Source: Gemmatimonadota bacterium (GTDB lineage: Bacteria > Gemmatimonadota > Gemmatimonadetes > Gemmatimonadales > GWC2-71-9). From it: a stretch of DNA of 63,154 nt. The notes under the pieces were generated by a model. The model saw only the letters and a program-made list of their open reading frames with translations. It was not told the DNA's origin and made no database searches. The DNA is taken from the NCBI GenBank assembly GCA_003223395.1, contig QHUZ01000046.1:1-63154 (forward strand), written 5' to 3'. Below are positions 25,334 through 34,595 of the stretch, piece by piece. Both the position numbers and the translations under genes were made by a program. Positions within the stretch are counted from its first letter, which is position 1. Each line of letters starts with the position of its first letter.

Positions 25334-28300
25334 ATGACGCCGCGCGGTGAGATGCCGTTTCTCGACCATCTCGAGGAGCTGCGTTGGCGCATCCTCTGGA
25401 GCCTCATCGCGATCCTCGTGGGCACCATCGTTGGCTGGTGGCTGCTCGATAAGGTCGACATCATCGACGTCCTCAAACGGCCCATCGCGCCGTACCTGCC
25501 CGGCGGGCGCCTCGTCTTCACCAGCCCCGCCGAGCCGTTCATGCTCACGCTGAAGGTGGCGTTCGCGCTGGGCTGCCTCGTGGCGTCGCCGGTCGTCATC
25601 TATCAGATCTGGGCGTTCCTGTCACCGGCGCTGTATGAGCGCGAGCGGCGCCTGATCGTGCCGGCGCTCGCCATCGGCGTCGTGCTGTTCCTCGCCGGGG
25701 CGATCGCGTGCTACGAGTGGTTGCTGCCGGCGGCGCTCAAGGTGTTGATCGGCTTCCAGCGCAGCGACCTGACGGCGATGATCACCATCGACCGCTACTT
25801 CGGCATGGCCGTCCCGTTCGTCGTCGGATGCGGGCTGGTCGCGGAGCTCCCGCTCGTCGTCACGATTCTCGCGTCTCTGGGCATCGTGACGCCGCAGTTC
25901 CTGGGGCGGCAGCGGCGCTACGCGATCGTGATCGCCGCGTTCCTCGCGGCGATTCTGACACCGCCCGATGCTGTCTCGATGATGCTGATGCTCGGGCCAT
26001 TGCTCCTCTTGTACGAGCTCAGCATCTGGTGCGCGTGGGTCGCGAGCCGCAGGCGTGCCCGCCGGATCGCGGCGGCGACCATGGTGGTGCTCGTGCTTGG
26101 CCTGGGCGGGGCATCGTTGCACGCGCAGAATCCTCCGCCACCGCCGCCGCGGCGCGACACGACGGCGGTCGTCAAGCCGCCCGGGGGGACCCAGGCGGAC
26201 AGCGGTCGCCGCGGCGTGGACAGCTCGACCGCCCGCAAGCTCGGACTGCCGACCGGCCCCACCCGTTCGTTCCCCCCGCCCGATGCCGTGATGGACTCGC
26301 TGCTCAAACTCGAAGGCTTCCGCATCACCCGCTACACATCCGACACCTTCGTCGTCGTGGGCGACAGCCAGACGATCTTCTTGCGGCGCGAGGCGTACGT
26401 CGAGCGCGACGGCACGAAGCTCCAGGCCGACTCGATTCGCTATCACGAAGCGAGCTGCCGGCTCAATGCCTCCGGGGAGCCGCAGCTGTTCGATCAGGGC
26501 ACCGTGCTCGTCGGGGAAGGGATGACCTACGACACCTGCTTGCGCCGCGGCACCGTGCGGGACGCGCTGACCGACTTTCAGCAGGGCGGGGTCACCTGGT
26601 ATATGCGAGGGCGAGGGCTTGCATCCGACTCCGGCTCGAAACGCGTGTACGCGGCGAAGGCAACGTTCACGTCGGATCCCCAGCCCGTCCCTGACTACCA
26701 CTTTGCCGCTGGAAAGGCGAAATGGCTCAACAGGAGCACGATGGTGGCGCGGCCGGCGGTGTTGTACGTCCGGGACGTCCCGGTCATGTGGCTGCCGTTC
26801 ATTTTCAATGATATTCGCGGGGGCCGGCGCAGCGGCATTCTGTTCCCGCATTTCGGTCTGAACGATATCGTGCGCCCGACGCGCCGGTACTCGCGGCACA
26901 TCTCCGACTTCGGCTACTACTTCGCCGTCAACGACTACGTCGATGTGCTCGTGTCCGGAGACTGGTTCGCCGACCGGTACGTGCAGTTTCACGGCCAGGC
27001 CCAGTATCACTGGATCGACCGCTTTGTCGACGGGAGTTTGACGTATTCGCGGATGTCCCAGATCGACCGGCCGGGCGTCAATTCGCGGATCGGCTGGAAT
27101 CACTCACAGCGCTTCGACTCGCGCACGTCGTTCAATGCGCACGTCGACTATTCGACGAACGGGACGCTCATCACCCGCAATTCGCTCAACCCCTGGGAAG
27201 TCACGGCCCGGATCGGCTCGAGTCTGAACTTCGACAAGCGGTTTGCGTGGGGCGCGCTGAATATCGGGGGTACGCGCTCCCAGGATCTCTCGACGGCCAA
27301 CGTCAGCCAGACCTTCCCGACCATCAGCCTGACGCCGTCCTCGGTGAACATCACGCCGTGGATGACCTGGTCACCGGGATTCAGCTTCACGAACGATCAG
27401 CAATTCCACGTCGCGAGCGGCACGCTCCTGGTTCCCGGCGACAGCACGGTGCCCGACACCCTGCGGCTCTTCAACGACAATCGCAACACCAACGTGTCCA
27501 TCAGCACGCCGCTCCGCATCGGCCGCTGGAATTGGGGGAACAGTGTCACCGTGACCGATGTCCGGGTCCATGGGCGCCAGGAATTCGCGCTCCCAGACAG
27601 CACCGGCGGGGTCCGACGGGTCCTCTTCGGCGAGACGTTCGAAACGCGCGTCGATTGGAACACGAGCATCAACCTGCCATCGTTTTTCTCCGGTACCTGG
27701 AAGCTGCAGCCGAGCGTGGGGATCTTGAACACGACGAGCGGCGGCCCCTTCATGATCCGCAATCAGTTCACCGGCGGCCGGTATGTGCGGCAGGGGAAGC
27801 GGCCGGCCTTCAGCATGAGCCTGTCGCCGACCTTCTTCGGCTTCTTTCCAGGTTTCGGTCCGCTGTCGCGCATCCGGCATTCCATCTCGCCACAGATCAG
27901 CTATCAATACGCGCCCGGAGTCCAGGTCCCAGAGGAGTTTGCGCATGCGATCGATCCCACGGGTCGGGCGTTGAACTCCCGCACCGACCCGCAGCAGACC
28001 ATCAGCATCGGGTTGTCGCAGACCTTCGAAGCCAAGCTGAAGCCGCCGGCCGGTGACACCGCGAGCGAAAAGGAACCGCGCAAAATCAAGCTGCTGAGCA
28101 TCAGCACGAGCGCGATCGGCTACAACTTCGAGCAAGCCAAGCAACCACACCACACCGGGTGGCAGAACCCCTCGCTCCAGAACACGTTCCTGTCGGACCT
28201 GCTCCCGAGCTTTCAGCTGTCGATTTCCCACGACCTGTGGAAAGGCCAGGTCGGCACCGATTCGGCGAAGTTCTCACCGTTCCTGCAGAGCATCTCCGCA

Positions 28301-28843
28301 TCCTTCACCGTGACACCGGCGACGCTCCAGGGGTTGGGCCGATTGTTCGGGCTGCGCTCGCACCCCGTCGCCGCGCCAACGCCAGACACGACCGCGACAC
28401 AGTGCGCGGGTGCGTCCACTGACTGCCGTCGCTACCAGGGAAGCTCGGGCATACCATACGGGCCGCGCGTACCAGGGATGGGAAGCCGCGGGGGCTACGG
28501 CGGAGGCAGGGGCTTTACGCTCGGCATTTCGTTGTCGAGCACGCGGAGCCGGAGCGACACGACTCCGCAACAGCGCCATGCCCCGGGACGGCAGACGACC
28601 AATCTGAATCTGGCGTTCAGCCCGACCCGCAACTGGACGGCGAACTGGAGCACGTCGTACGATATGGGAACGCGGCAGTTCTCCTACCACTCGTTGACGT
28701 TCCAACGTGATCTGCGGCGGTGGCGTGCGAGCTTCAGCTTCAACAAGACGGCGGCCGGTAACTTTTCTTTCAGCTTCAACATTACGCTCACCGATCAGCC
28801 GGACATCAAGTTCGACTACGATCAGACCACCTATGTGCGGTAG
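25334..28843 (+). CDS. TatC fused to an LptD-like outer-membrane protein
   Basis: One uninterrupted 1169-residue frame. Residues 1-245 are a full TatC: FLDHLEELRWRILWSLIAIL, PAEPFMLTLKVAFALG, VIYQIWAFLSPALYERERR and six membrane segments ending WCAWVASRRRARR. Directly after comes MVVLVLGLGGASLHAQ (from 250; in-frame ATG at 26081), which looks like a signal peptide, then an OstA-like region (TIFLRREAYVERDGTKLQAD, QLFDQGTVLVGEGMTYDT) and a large beta-rich part with VPVMWLPFIFNDIRGGRRSG and QYHWIDRFVDGSLTYSR, typical of LptD-type LPS assembly proteins, ending KFDYDQTTYVR. TatC exports folded proteins; LptD inserts LPS into the outer membrane. Either two genes translated from 25334 and 26081, or a polyprotein cleaved by signal peptidase. 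Domain calls are firm; the mode of expression is not. Confidence 0.85.
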   Translation: MTPRGEMPFLDHLEELRWRILWSLIAILVGTIVGWWLLDKVDIIDVLKRPIAPYLPGGRLVFTSPAEPFMLTLKVAFALGCLVASPVVIYQIWAFLSPALYERERRLIVPALAIGVVLFLAGAIACYEWLLPAALKVLIGFQRSDLTAMITIDRYFGMAVPFVVGCGLVAELPLVVTILASLGIVTPQFLGRQRRYAIVIAAFLAAILTPPDAVSMMLMLGPLLLLYELSIWCAWVASRRRARRIAAATMVVLVLGLGGASLHAQNPPPPPPRRDTTAVVKPPGGTQADSGRRGVDSSTARKLGLPTGPTRSFPPPDAVMDSLLKLEGFRITRYTSDTFVVVGDSQTIFLRREAYVERDGTKLQADSIRYHEASCRLNASGEPQLFDQGTVLVGEGMTYDTCLRRGTVRDALTDFQQGGVTWYMRGRGLASDSGSKRVYAAKATFTSDPQPVPDYHFAAGKAKWLNRSTMVARPAVLYVRDVPVMWLPFIFNDIRGGRRSGILFPHFGLNDIVRPTRRYSRHISDFGYYFAVNDYVDVLVSGDWFADRYVQFHGQAQYHWIDRFVDGSLTYSRMSQIDRPGVNSRIGWNHSQRFDSRTSFNAHVDYSTNGTLITRNSLNPWEVTARIGSSLNFDKRFAWGALNIGGTRSQDLSTANVSQTFPTISLTPSSVNITPWMTWSPGFSFTNDQQFHVASGTLLVPGDSTVPDTLRLFNDNRNTNVSISTPLRIGRWNWGNSVTVTDVRVHGRQEFALPDSTGGVRRVLFGETFETRVDWNTSINLPSFFSGTWKLQPSVGILNTTSGGPFMIRNQFTGGRYVRQGKRPAFSMSLSPTFFGFFPGFGPLSRIRHSISPQISYQYAPGVQVPEEFAHAIDPTGRALNSRTDPQQTISIGLSQTFEAKLKPPAGDTASEKEPRKIKLLSISTSAIGYNFEQAKQPHHTGWQNPSLQNTFLSDLLPSFQLSISHDLWKGQVGTDSAKFSPFLQSISASFTVTPATLQGLGRLFGLRSHPVAAPTPDTTATQCAGASTDCRRYQGSSGIPYGPRVPGMGSRGGYGGGRGFTLGISLSSTRSRSDTTPQQRHAPGRQTTNLNLAFSPTRNWTANWSTSYDMGTRQFSYHSLTFQRDLRRWRASFSFNKTAAGNFSFSFNITLTDQPDIKFDYDQTTYVR

Positions 28844-28967
28844 ATCGTTGTCCTCTGGCGGAGACACCGCCAAGCCGGGCTCAGTCGTAACCCGCTGAAA
28901 ATCAGGCACTTCGCTTCGGGCATGAGGCGTGCTTACACCTCGGGCGATCCCCCGTCCTGAGGCTCTT

Positions 28968-30128
28968 ATGCGCGTGCTCCTGTCCTTCGTGCTACTGGTT
29001 GCTGTGGCGTGCCAGCCGTCCCTCGTCGGTCCCGGCGGCAGCGCGCCGTCCACGCCGGCGAACCTGACATATGAGCTCGAGCCGAGCGGCGATCCCAATC
29101 GCCCCCTCGGCATTCTGCTCATGTGGGACGATGTGACCGACGCGAACCTTGCCAGCTATCGCGTCTATTCGCGCTCCTCGAGCAGCGGCTCCTACGGCCT
29201 ACGCGGCGAAACCAGCTCGAACACTTTCCACGACAACGGTGTGCCCCATCTCGACTACTACGTGACAGCCGTGAACGACAACGGCGAGGAAAGCGGCGGC
29301 AGCAACGTGATCACGGTGGACGAGCGGCTGCAGCTCGATGCCCCCGCGTGGCTGTCTTCGATCTCCTTGAACGGCGCGATTCACCTCGAGTGGGATGACA
29401 GCTCGTACATCACGGCACCGACGCGCTTCAAGTGGTACCGCATCTACAGCACTGATTACAACCTCGACACCGGGCGGTGCGACACGAGCTGGCTGCTCGA
29501 AGGCACCACCGTCGCGCCGGAGTTTCTTGCGAGCGCCATGAGCAACGGCGTACCGCGCTGCTTCGGCGTTTCGGCCGTGAGCCGGGAGGGCTACGAGAGC
29601 CTCTGGTCGCCGCTGCGTCAGGACACGCCCCGTCCCGATGCGCGTAACACGCTGGTGTACGCCCTGCAGGTCAACGGCACCCAGGCGGGCTTCCGCTTCT
29701 GGGACGATGTAAACGGCGACGGCCGGGGTCAGGTCTCCGAGCTGGGCCTCGTGGAGAGCGGGAGCGCAACCGATGTCGATTTCCGAATCACACGCGGCAC
29801 CGCCGATACGATGTGGATCGAGCCCGTGTTCAGCGGGACGAGGATCGGGATCTACGGGCAGGTCGCGGATCTGACGAACATCGATTCCGCGCTGGCGACC
29901 GGGTACACGCGGAATGCCATCCAAGCGGTCCCGACGTATGGCTACGTGTTCGAGATCGTCGAAGGCTCGACCGTGCGCTATGGCGCGCTGCGCATGACGC
30001 ATGTCGGCCGGGACTACGTGATTTTTGACTGGAGCTTCCAAACTGATCCAGGCAATCCTGAGCTGCAGATCCGCGCCGGGCAGTCGACCGCGATGGCGAC
30101 TGGCACCGGGGTTTCAGGCTCAAAATAG
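28968..30128 (+). CDS. Lipoprotein with fibronectin type III-like domains
   Basis: 386 residues; ATG 28968 opens a lipoprotein signal (LSFVLLVAVACQPS). Two Fn3-like modules follow: GILLMWDDVTDANLASYRVY with YYVTAVNDNGEESGGSNV, and GAIHLEWDDSSYITAPTRFK with RCFGVSAVSREGYESLWSPL. The C-terminal 150 residues are a different beta-rich region (VYALQVNGTQAGFRFWDDVN) with no family I can name. Probably surface or periplasmic, possibly an adhesion or binding function. It is 124 bp after the TatC-LptD gene and is closed by a strong hairpin terminator. Confidence 0.75.
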   Translation: MRVLLSFVLLVAVACQPSLVGPGGSAPSTPANLTYELEPSGDPNRPLGILLMWDDVTDANLASYRVYSRSSSSGSYGLRGETSSNTFHDNGVPHLDYYVTAVNDNGEESGGSNVITVDERLQLDAPAWLSSISLNGAIHLEWDDSSYITAPTRFKWYRIYSTDYNLDTGRCDTSWLLEGTTVAPEFLASAMSNGVPRCFGVSAVSREGYESLWSPLRQDTPRPDARNTLVYALQVNGTQAGFRFWDDVNGDGRGQVSELGLVESGSATDVDFRITRGTADTMWIEPVFSGTRIGIYGQVADLTNIDSALATGYTRNAIQAVPTYGYVFEIVEGSTVRYGALRMTHVGRDYVIFDWSFQTDPGNPELQIRAGQSTAMATGTGVSGSK

Positions 30129-30146
30129 GGAGTCCGGGTCAGCTCG

Positions 30147-30181
30147 AGCGCCGGAGTGGTCGCAACAGCCACTCCGGCGCT
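30147..30181 (+). terminator. Rho-independent terminator before hutH
   Basis: AGCGCCGGAGTGG (30147-30159) pairs perfectly with CCACTCCGGCGCT (30169-30181) around a 9-nt loop, giving a 13-bp GC-rich stem. It is followed by TTAGCTTTGTTT, a T-rich run. It should end the lipoprotein transcript and insulate the hut genes, whose ATG is 15 bp downstream; it could also act as an attenuator or 5' structure for hutH. Confidence 0.8.
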
Positions 30182-30196
30182 TTAGCTTTGTTTCCC

Positions 30197-31660
30197 ATGG
30201 CGAAGCTCCCCTCCGTCACGTTGGATGGTCATTCGCTCTCCATCGCCGATGTCGTCGCGGTCGCACGGCAGCACGCTGCTGTGGCGCTCGATACCAAGGC
30301 CCTCGCGGCCGTGGCACAATCCCGGAAAGCGGTCGAAGCGGCGGTCGCGCGCGGCGCGACGATTTACGGTGTCAACACGGGGTTCGGCAAGCTCGCGCAC
30401 GTTCGCATCCCACCCGAGCAAGCACGCCAGCTGCAGCTGAACCTCATCCGCAGCCATGCGTCAGGCGTCGGGGAGCCGCTCCCCGCCGCTGCCGTGCGCG
30501 CCATGATGCTGCTGCGGGCGAACGTCCTCGTGCGCGGGACGAGCGGGGTGCGTCCCGTCCTTCCCGAGCTGCTGGTGGACATGTTGAACCGCAAACTCCA
30601 TCCGACCGTGCCGTCGCAGGGCAGCGTCGGTGCTTCCGGCGACCTCGCGCCGCTGTCGCATCTCGCGCTGGCGATGATCGGCGAAGGCGACGTGAACGTG
30701 CCGAAGCCCATCACGCTCGAGGCCAAAGAGGGGCTGGCCTTCGTGAACGGGACGCAGGCGCAGACCGGCCTGGCGGCGCTGCTCGTGACCGACGCCTGGA
30801 CGCTGTGGCGGAGCGCGCACGCCGCCGCCGCGATGAGTCTCGAGGCGGTCCGTGGCTCGCCCGATCCGTTCGACGCCCGCATCCACGACGCTCGCCCGCA
30901 TCCCTGGCAGCAGCGCTCCGCCGCGCTGCTGCGCGACCTCCTCGCCGACAGTGAAATCCGGGAATCTCATCGCGAAAACGATCCACGCGTCCAGGACGCC
31001 TACTCGCTGCGCTGCACGCCGCAGGTGCTGGGTGCAGTCGGCGAGGGCCTCGCGTTCGCCGAACGGCTGGTGACGACCGAGCTCAATGCGGCGACGGATA
31101 ACCCGCTCGTCTTCGGCGACGACGTGTTGTCGGGCGGGAACTTCCACGGACAGCCGATCGCGCTCGCGCTCGACGTGATCGGGATCGCGTTGACCACACT
31201 GGCGGGACTCGCGGAGCGGCGCCTCGAGCGCGTGGTGAACCCCGACCTGTCGTCGGGACTGCCGGCGTTTCTCGCGCACGACCCCGGCCTCGAGTCGGGG
31301 TTCATGACCGCGCAGATCGCTGCCGCCGCGCTCGTGGGCGACTGCCGTGTGCTCGCGACTCCGGCGAGCGTGCAGTCGGTGCCCACGGAAGGAAACCAGG
31401 AAGACGTCGTCCCGATGGGGATGAGCGCCGCATGGAAAGCCGGACGCATCCTCGCGAACGCCGAGCGCATCGTTGCGATCGAGCTGCTCGCAGGCGCACA
31501 GGGACTCGAATACTTGAAGCCGCTCCGGCCGGCCAAAGCCGTCGCGCGGATCCACGCCGCGGTGCGTCAGTACGCGGCGGCGCTCACCGGCGATCGTCCC
31601 ATGACGAGGGACATTGAGCAGGTCGCGAGCGGTATTCGTGAGGGGAAATTCGCCTCATGA
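30197..31660 (+). CDS. hutH: Histidine ammonia-lyase
   Basis: 487 residues from ATG 30197 (an in-frame TTG 9 bp earlier is less likely). It converts L-histidine to urocanate. The MIO cofactor triad Ala-Ser-Gly is in [16 protein letters not shown]. Other signatures: [51 protein letters not shown] and [15 protein letters not shown]. First gene of hutH-hutU-hutI. Because a terminator sits directly upstream, its promoter must lie within or near that hairpin or in the lipoprotein gene; I did not find clear boxes. Confidence 0.96.
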   Translation: MAKLPSVTLDGHSLSIADVVAVARQHAAVALDTKALAAVAQSRKAVEAAVARGATIYGVNTGFGKLAHVRIPPEQARQLQLNLIRSHASGVGEPLPAAAVRAMMLLRANVLVRGTSGVRPVLPELLVDMLNRKLHPTVPSQGSVGASGDLAPLSHLALAMIGEGDVNVPKPITLEAKEGLAFVNGTQAQTGLAALLVTDAWTLWRSAHAAAAMSLEAVRGSPDPFDARIHDARPHPWQQRSAALLRDLLADSEIRESHRENDPRVQDAYSLRCTPQVLGAVGEGLAFAERLVTTELNAATDNPLVFGDDVLSGGNFHGQPIALALDVIGIALTTLAGLAERRLERVVNPDLSSGLPAFLAHDPGLESGFMTAQIAAAALVGDCRVLATPASVQSVPTEGNQEDVVPMGMSAAWKAGRILANAERIVAIELLAGAQGLEYLKPLRPAKAVARIHAAVRQYAAALTGDRPMTRDIEQVASGIREGKFAS

Positions 31661-33321
31661 GCGGCCCGCGGACGGTGCGCGCTCCGCGCGGCTCCACGAA
31701 GAGCTGCAAGGGCTGGGTGCAGGAAGCGGCGCTCCGCATGCTGATGAACAATCTCGATCCCGAGGTGGCGGAGCGTCCGCAAGATCTCGTGGTGTACGGC
31801 GGCACCGGTAAGGCCGTGCGCAACTGGGCGTCGTTCGACGCGATCTGCCGCACACTCCGCGTGCTGGCGGACGACGAGACGCTGCTGGTGCAATCGGGCA
31901 AACCGGTCGGCGTGTTCACCACCCACGCGGATGCGCCGCGCGTGCTCATCGCGAACGCCAATCTCGTCCCGCGGTACGCCACGTGGGACGTCTTCCGCGA
32001 TCTCGAGCGCCGCGGCCTGATCATGTATGGCCAGATGACCGCGGGGTCGTGGATCTACATCGGCACGCAGGGAATCCTTCAGGGAACCTACGAGACCTTC
32101 GCCGCGGTCGCCGCCCGACACTTCGGTGGATCGCTCAAGGGCCGCGTCGTCCTCACGGGTGGACTCGGGGGGATGGGCGGCGCGCAGCCTCTCGCCGCGA
32201 CCATGAATGAGGGGATCTGTCTCGCTGTGGAAATCGATCCCGCCCGCGTGCAGCGCCGGCTCGAGACGCGGTACCTCGATCGCGCGACCACATCCGTGGA
32301 CCAGGCGCTCGCCTGGTGCGAGGACGCGAAACGGCGGGGCAGCGCCCTGTCCGTCGGGCTGGTGGGTAATTGCGCCGATGCACTGCCGGAGCTCGTGACG
32401 CGCGGCTTTGCTCCCGACGTCGTCACGGACCAGACGTCCGCGCACGACCCATTGAATGGCTACGTCCCGCGTGGGATGACACTCACGGACGCGGCGGACC
32501 TGCGGCGGACGTCGCCCGATGAGTATCTCACGCGCGCGCGCGCGAGTATCGCCACGCACGTGGGCGCCATGCTGGCATTCCAACAGCGCGGCGCCGTCAC
32601 ATTCGACTACGGCAACAACATCCGCACCGAAGCGCGGGATGCCGGGGTCACCGACGCGTTTGCGATCCCCGGTTTCGTGCCGGAATACATCCGGCCGCTG
32701 TTTTGCGAGGGGAAGGGCCCATTTCGCTGGGTCGCGTTGTCCGGCGAGACGAAAGATCTGCATCGCACCGATCAGCTCGTGCTGGAGCTGTTTCCCGACA
32801 ACGCGCATCTGAAACGCTGGATCACGCTCGCACAACAGCGCGTGGCATTCCAGGGACTTCCGGCGCGGATCTGCTGGCTGGGGCAGGGAGAGCGCGCGCG
32901 GTTCGGAGTTGCCTTGAACGAGCTGGTGCGACGCGGCGAGCTGGCGGCGCCGATCGTCATCGGTCGCGATCACCTCGACACCGGCTCGGTTGCGTCGCCG
33001 TTCCGAGAAACGGAAGCGATGCGTGACGGTTCCGACGCGATCGCCGACTGGGCCATTCTCAATGCGTTGCTCAATACCGCATCCGGCGCGTCGTGGGTCT
33101 CGTTTCATCATGGCGGCGGCGTCGGCATCGGCAACTCGTTGCATGCGGGGCAAGTCATCGTCGCCGACGGGACGGGCGCCGCGGGCAAGCGGCTCGAGCG
33201 CGTGCTCACCAACGATCCGGGAATTGGCGTCGCCCGTCACGCCGACGCAGGCTATCCCGAAGCGATCGATACGGCGCGCCGCCACAACATCCGGCTGCCG
33301 ATGGGCGAGGATCTCGACTGA
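31657..33321 (+). CDS. hutU: Urocanate hydratase (urocanase)
   Basis: 554 residues, ATGA overlap with hutH. Second step of histidine breakdown: urocanate to imidazolonepropionate, using tightly bound NAD. Typical blocks are [59 protein letters not shown] (nucleotide binding), [19 protein letters not shown] and [20 protein letters not shown]. Full-length and intact. Confidence 0.97.
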   Translation: MSGPRTVRAPRGSTKSCKGWVQEAALRMLMNNLDPEVAERPQDLVVYGGTGKAVRNWASFDAICRTLRVLADDETLLVQSGKPVGVFTTHADAPRVLIANANLVPRYATWDVFRDLERRGLIMYGQMTAGSWIYIGTQGILQGTYETFAAVAARHFGGSLKGRVVLTGGLGGMGGAQPLAATMNEGICLAVEIDPARVQRRLETRYLDRATTSVDQALAWCEDAKRRGSALSVGLVGNCADALPELVTRGFAPDVVTDQTSAHDPLNGYVPRGMTLTDAADLRRTSPDEYLTRARASIATHVGAMLAFQQRGAVTFDYGNNIRTEARDAGVTDAFAIPGFVPEYIRPLFCEGKGPFRWVALSGETKDLHRTDQLVLELFPDNAHLKRWITLAQQRVAFQGLPARICWLGQGERARFGVALNELVRRGELAAPIVIGRDHLDTGSVASPFRETEAMRDGSDAIADWAILNALLNTASGASWVSFHHGGGVGIGNSLHAGQVIVADGTGAAGKRLERVLTNDPGIGVARHADAGYPEAIDTARRHNIRLPMGEDLD

Positions 33322-33326
33322 AGACA

Positions 33327-34586
33327 TTGCTCGTCGGGGCGCGCCAGGTCGTGACGTGTCGCGGGCCTGCGCGCGCCCGCCGTGGGCGCGAGATGGCGGA
33401 CGTCGAGGTGCTCGCCGACGCGGCGGTGCTGATCGACGGCGCCCGGATCGCGTGGGTGGGTCCGCGACGGGAGGCGCCCAAAGTAGAGGCGCAGCATGCT
33501 GCGCCTGTACGCGTCGTCGAAATCGACGGTGTGCTGTTCCCCGGGTTCATCGATTGCCACACCCACGGTGTCTTCGGCGCGCCCCGGCTCGACGATCAGG
33601 AGCGGCGCGCGCTGGGCGTCGACTATAAGGCCATCGCCGCGGCGGGGGGCGGGATTCTGCAATCGGTGCGCGACGTGCGCCGCCGCTCCGAAGCGGAGCT
33701 CGTCACACTCACCCGATCACGTCTCGAGACGCTGATCGCGCATGGCGCGACGACGATCGAAGTGAAATCCGGGTACGGCCTCGAGCTGGAGGCCGAATTG
33801 AAGCAACTCCGCGTGATCCGCCAGTTGTCTGAGCAGCTGCCGGTCACGCTGATCCCGACATTCCTCGGCGCGCACGAGGTCCCGCCGGAGTATCGCAACA
33901 AGCGCGCCGAGTACGTGCGACTCGTCTGTGAGGAAATGCTCCCGGCCGTTGCGCGCGAAAAGCTGGCGCAGTGTTGTGATGTCTTCTGCGAGCCGGGCGT
34001 CTTCACGGTGGCGGAGAGTCGTCAGATTCTCACAGCCGCGCGCTCGCACGGCTTTGCGGTGAAGCTGCACGCCGACGAGCTCGAGGGTTCCGGCGGCGCC
34101 GAGCTGGCGGCGGAGCTGGGGGCGGTGTCGGCCGATCATCTGGCCGCGATCTCCGAGCCGGGGATCGGTGCGCTCGCCGCCAGCCCGACGGTGGCCGTGC
34201 TGCTCCCGGCGACGATGCTCTTTCTCGGCAAGCGGTCCCAGGCGCCAGCCCGGCGGTTGATCGACGCGGGGGCAGCCGTCGCTCTGGCGACGGATTTCAA
34301 TCCGGGGACCTCGCCGACGGTGAGCCTGCCGCTCGTCATGTCATTGGGCGTCTCGCAACTTGGGCTACGTCACGCGGAAGTTGTGACGGCCGTGACGATC
34401 AATGCCGCCGCCGCACTCGGACTCGCCGCGGACCGTGGCCAGATCGCCGCCGGATGTGTCGCGGATCTCGTCGTCGTGGCCGCAGACGACTGGCGGGAGG
34501 TCGCATACTGGATGGGGAAAGAGGTCGTAAGCGCCGTCTGGACAGCAGGTTCGGCTTGTCCCACCAAGGGGGCCCCGATATCTTAG
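33327..34586 (+). CDS. hutI: Imidazolonepropionase
   Basis: 419 residues from TTG 33327; CTG 33318 has a better-spaced GAGG, and the first ATG (33393) would remove the conserved N-terminal strand, so the start is uncertain. It is a metal-dependent amidohydrolase: GFIDCHTHGVFGA (His-x-His), [20 protein letters not shown] and ALATDFNPGTSPTVSLPL. It hydrolyses imidazolonepropionate to N-formimino-glutamate. The final hut step (hutG or hutF) is not in the window. Confidence 0.93.
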   Translation: MLVGARQVVTCRGPARARRGREMADVEVLADAAVLIDGARIAWVGPRREAPKVEAQHAAPVRVVEIDGVLFPGFIDCHTHGVFGAPRLDDQERRALGVDYKAIAAAGGGILQSVRDVRRRSEAELVTLTRSRLETLIAHGATTIEVKSGYGLELEAELKQLRVIRQLSEQLPVTLIPTFLGAHEVPPEYRNKRAEYVRLVCEEMLPAVAREKLAQCCDVFCEPGVFTVAESRQILTAARSHGFAVKLHADELEGSGGAELAAELGAVSADHLAAISEPGIGALAASPTVAVLLPATMLFLGKRSQAPARRLIDAGAAVALATDFNPGTSPTVSLPLVMSLGVSQLGLRHAEVVTAVTINAAAALGLAADRGQIAAGCVADLVVVAADDWREVAYWMGKEVVSAVWTAGSACPTKGAPIS

Positions 34587-34595
34587 TCGTTCCAT

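Noticed and set aside
31567-33327. 586-codon minus-strand open frame opposite hutU
   Set aside because: hutU on the plus strand has all family motifs; the antisense reading has none.
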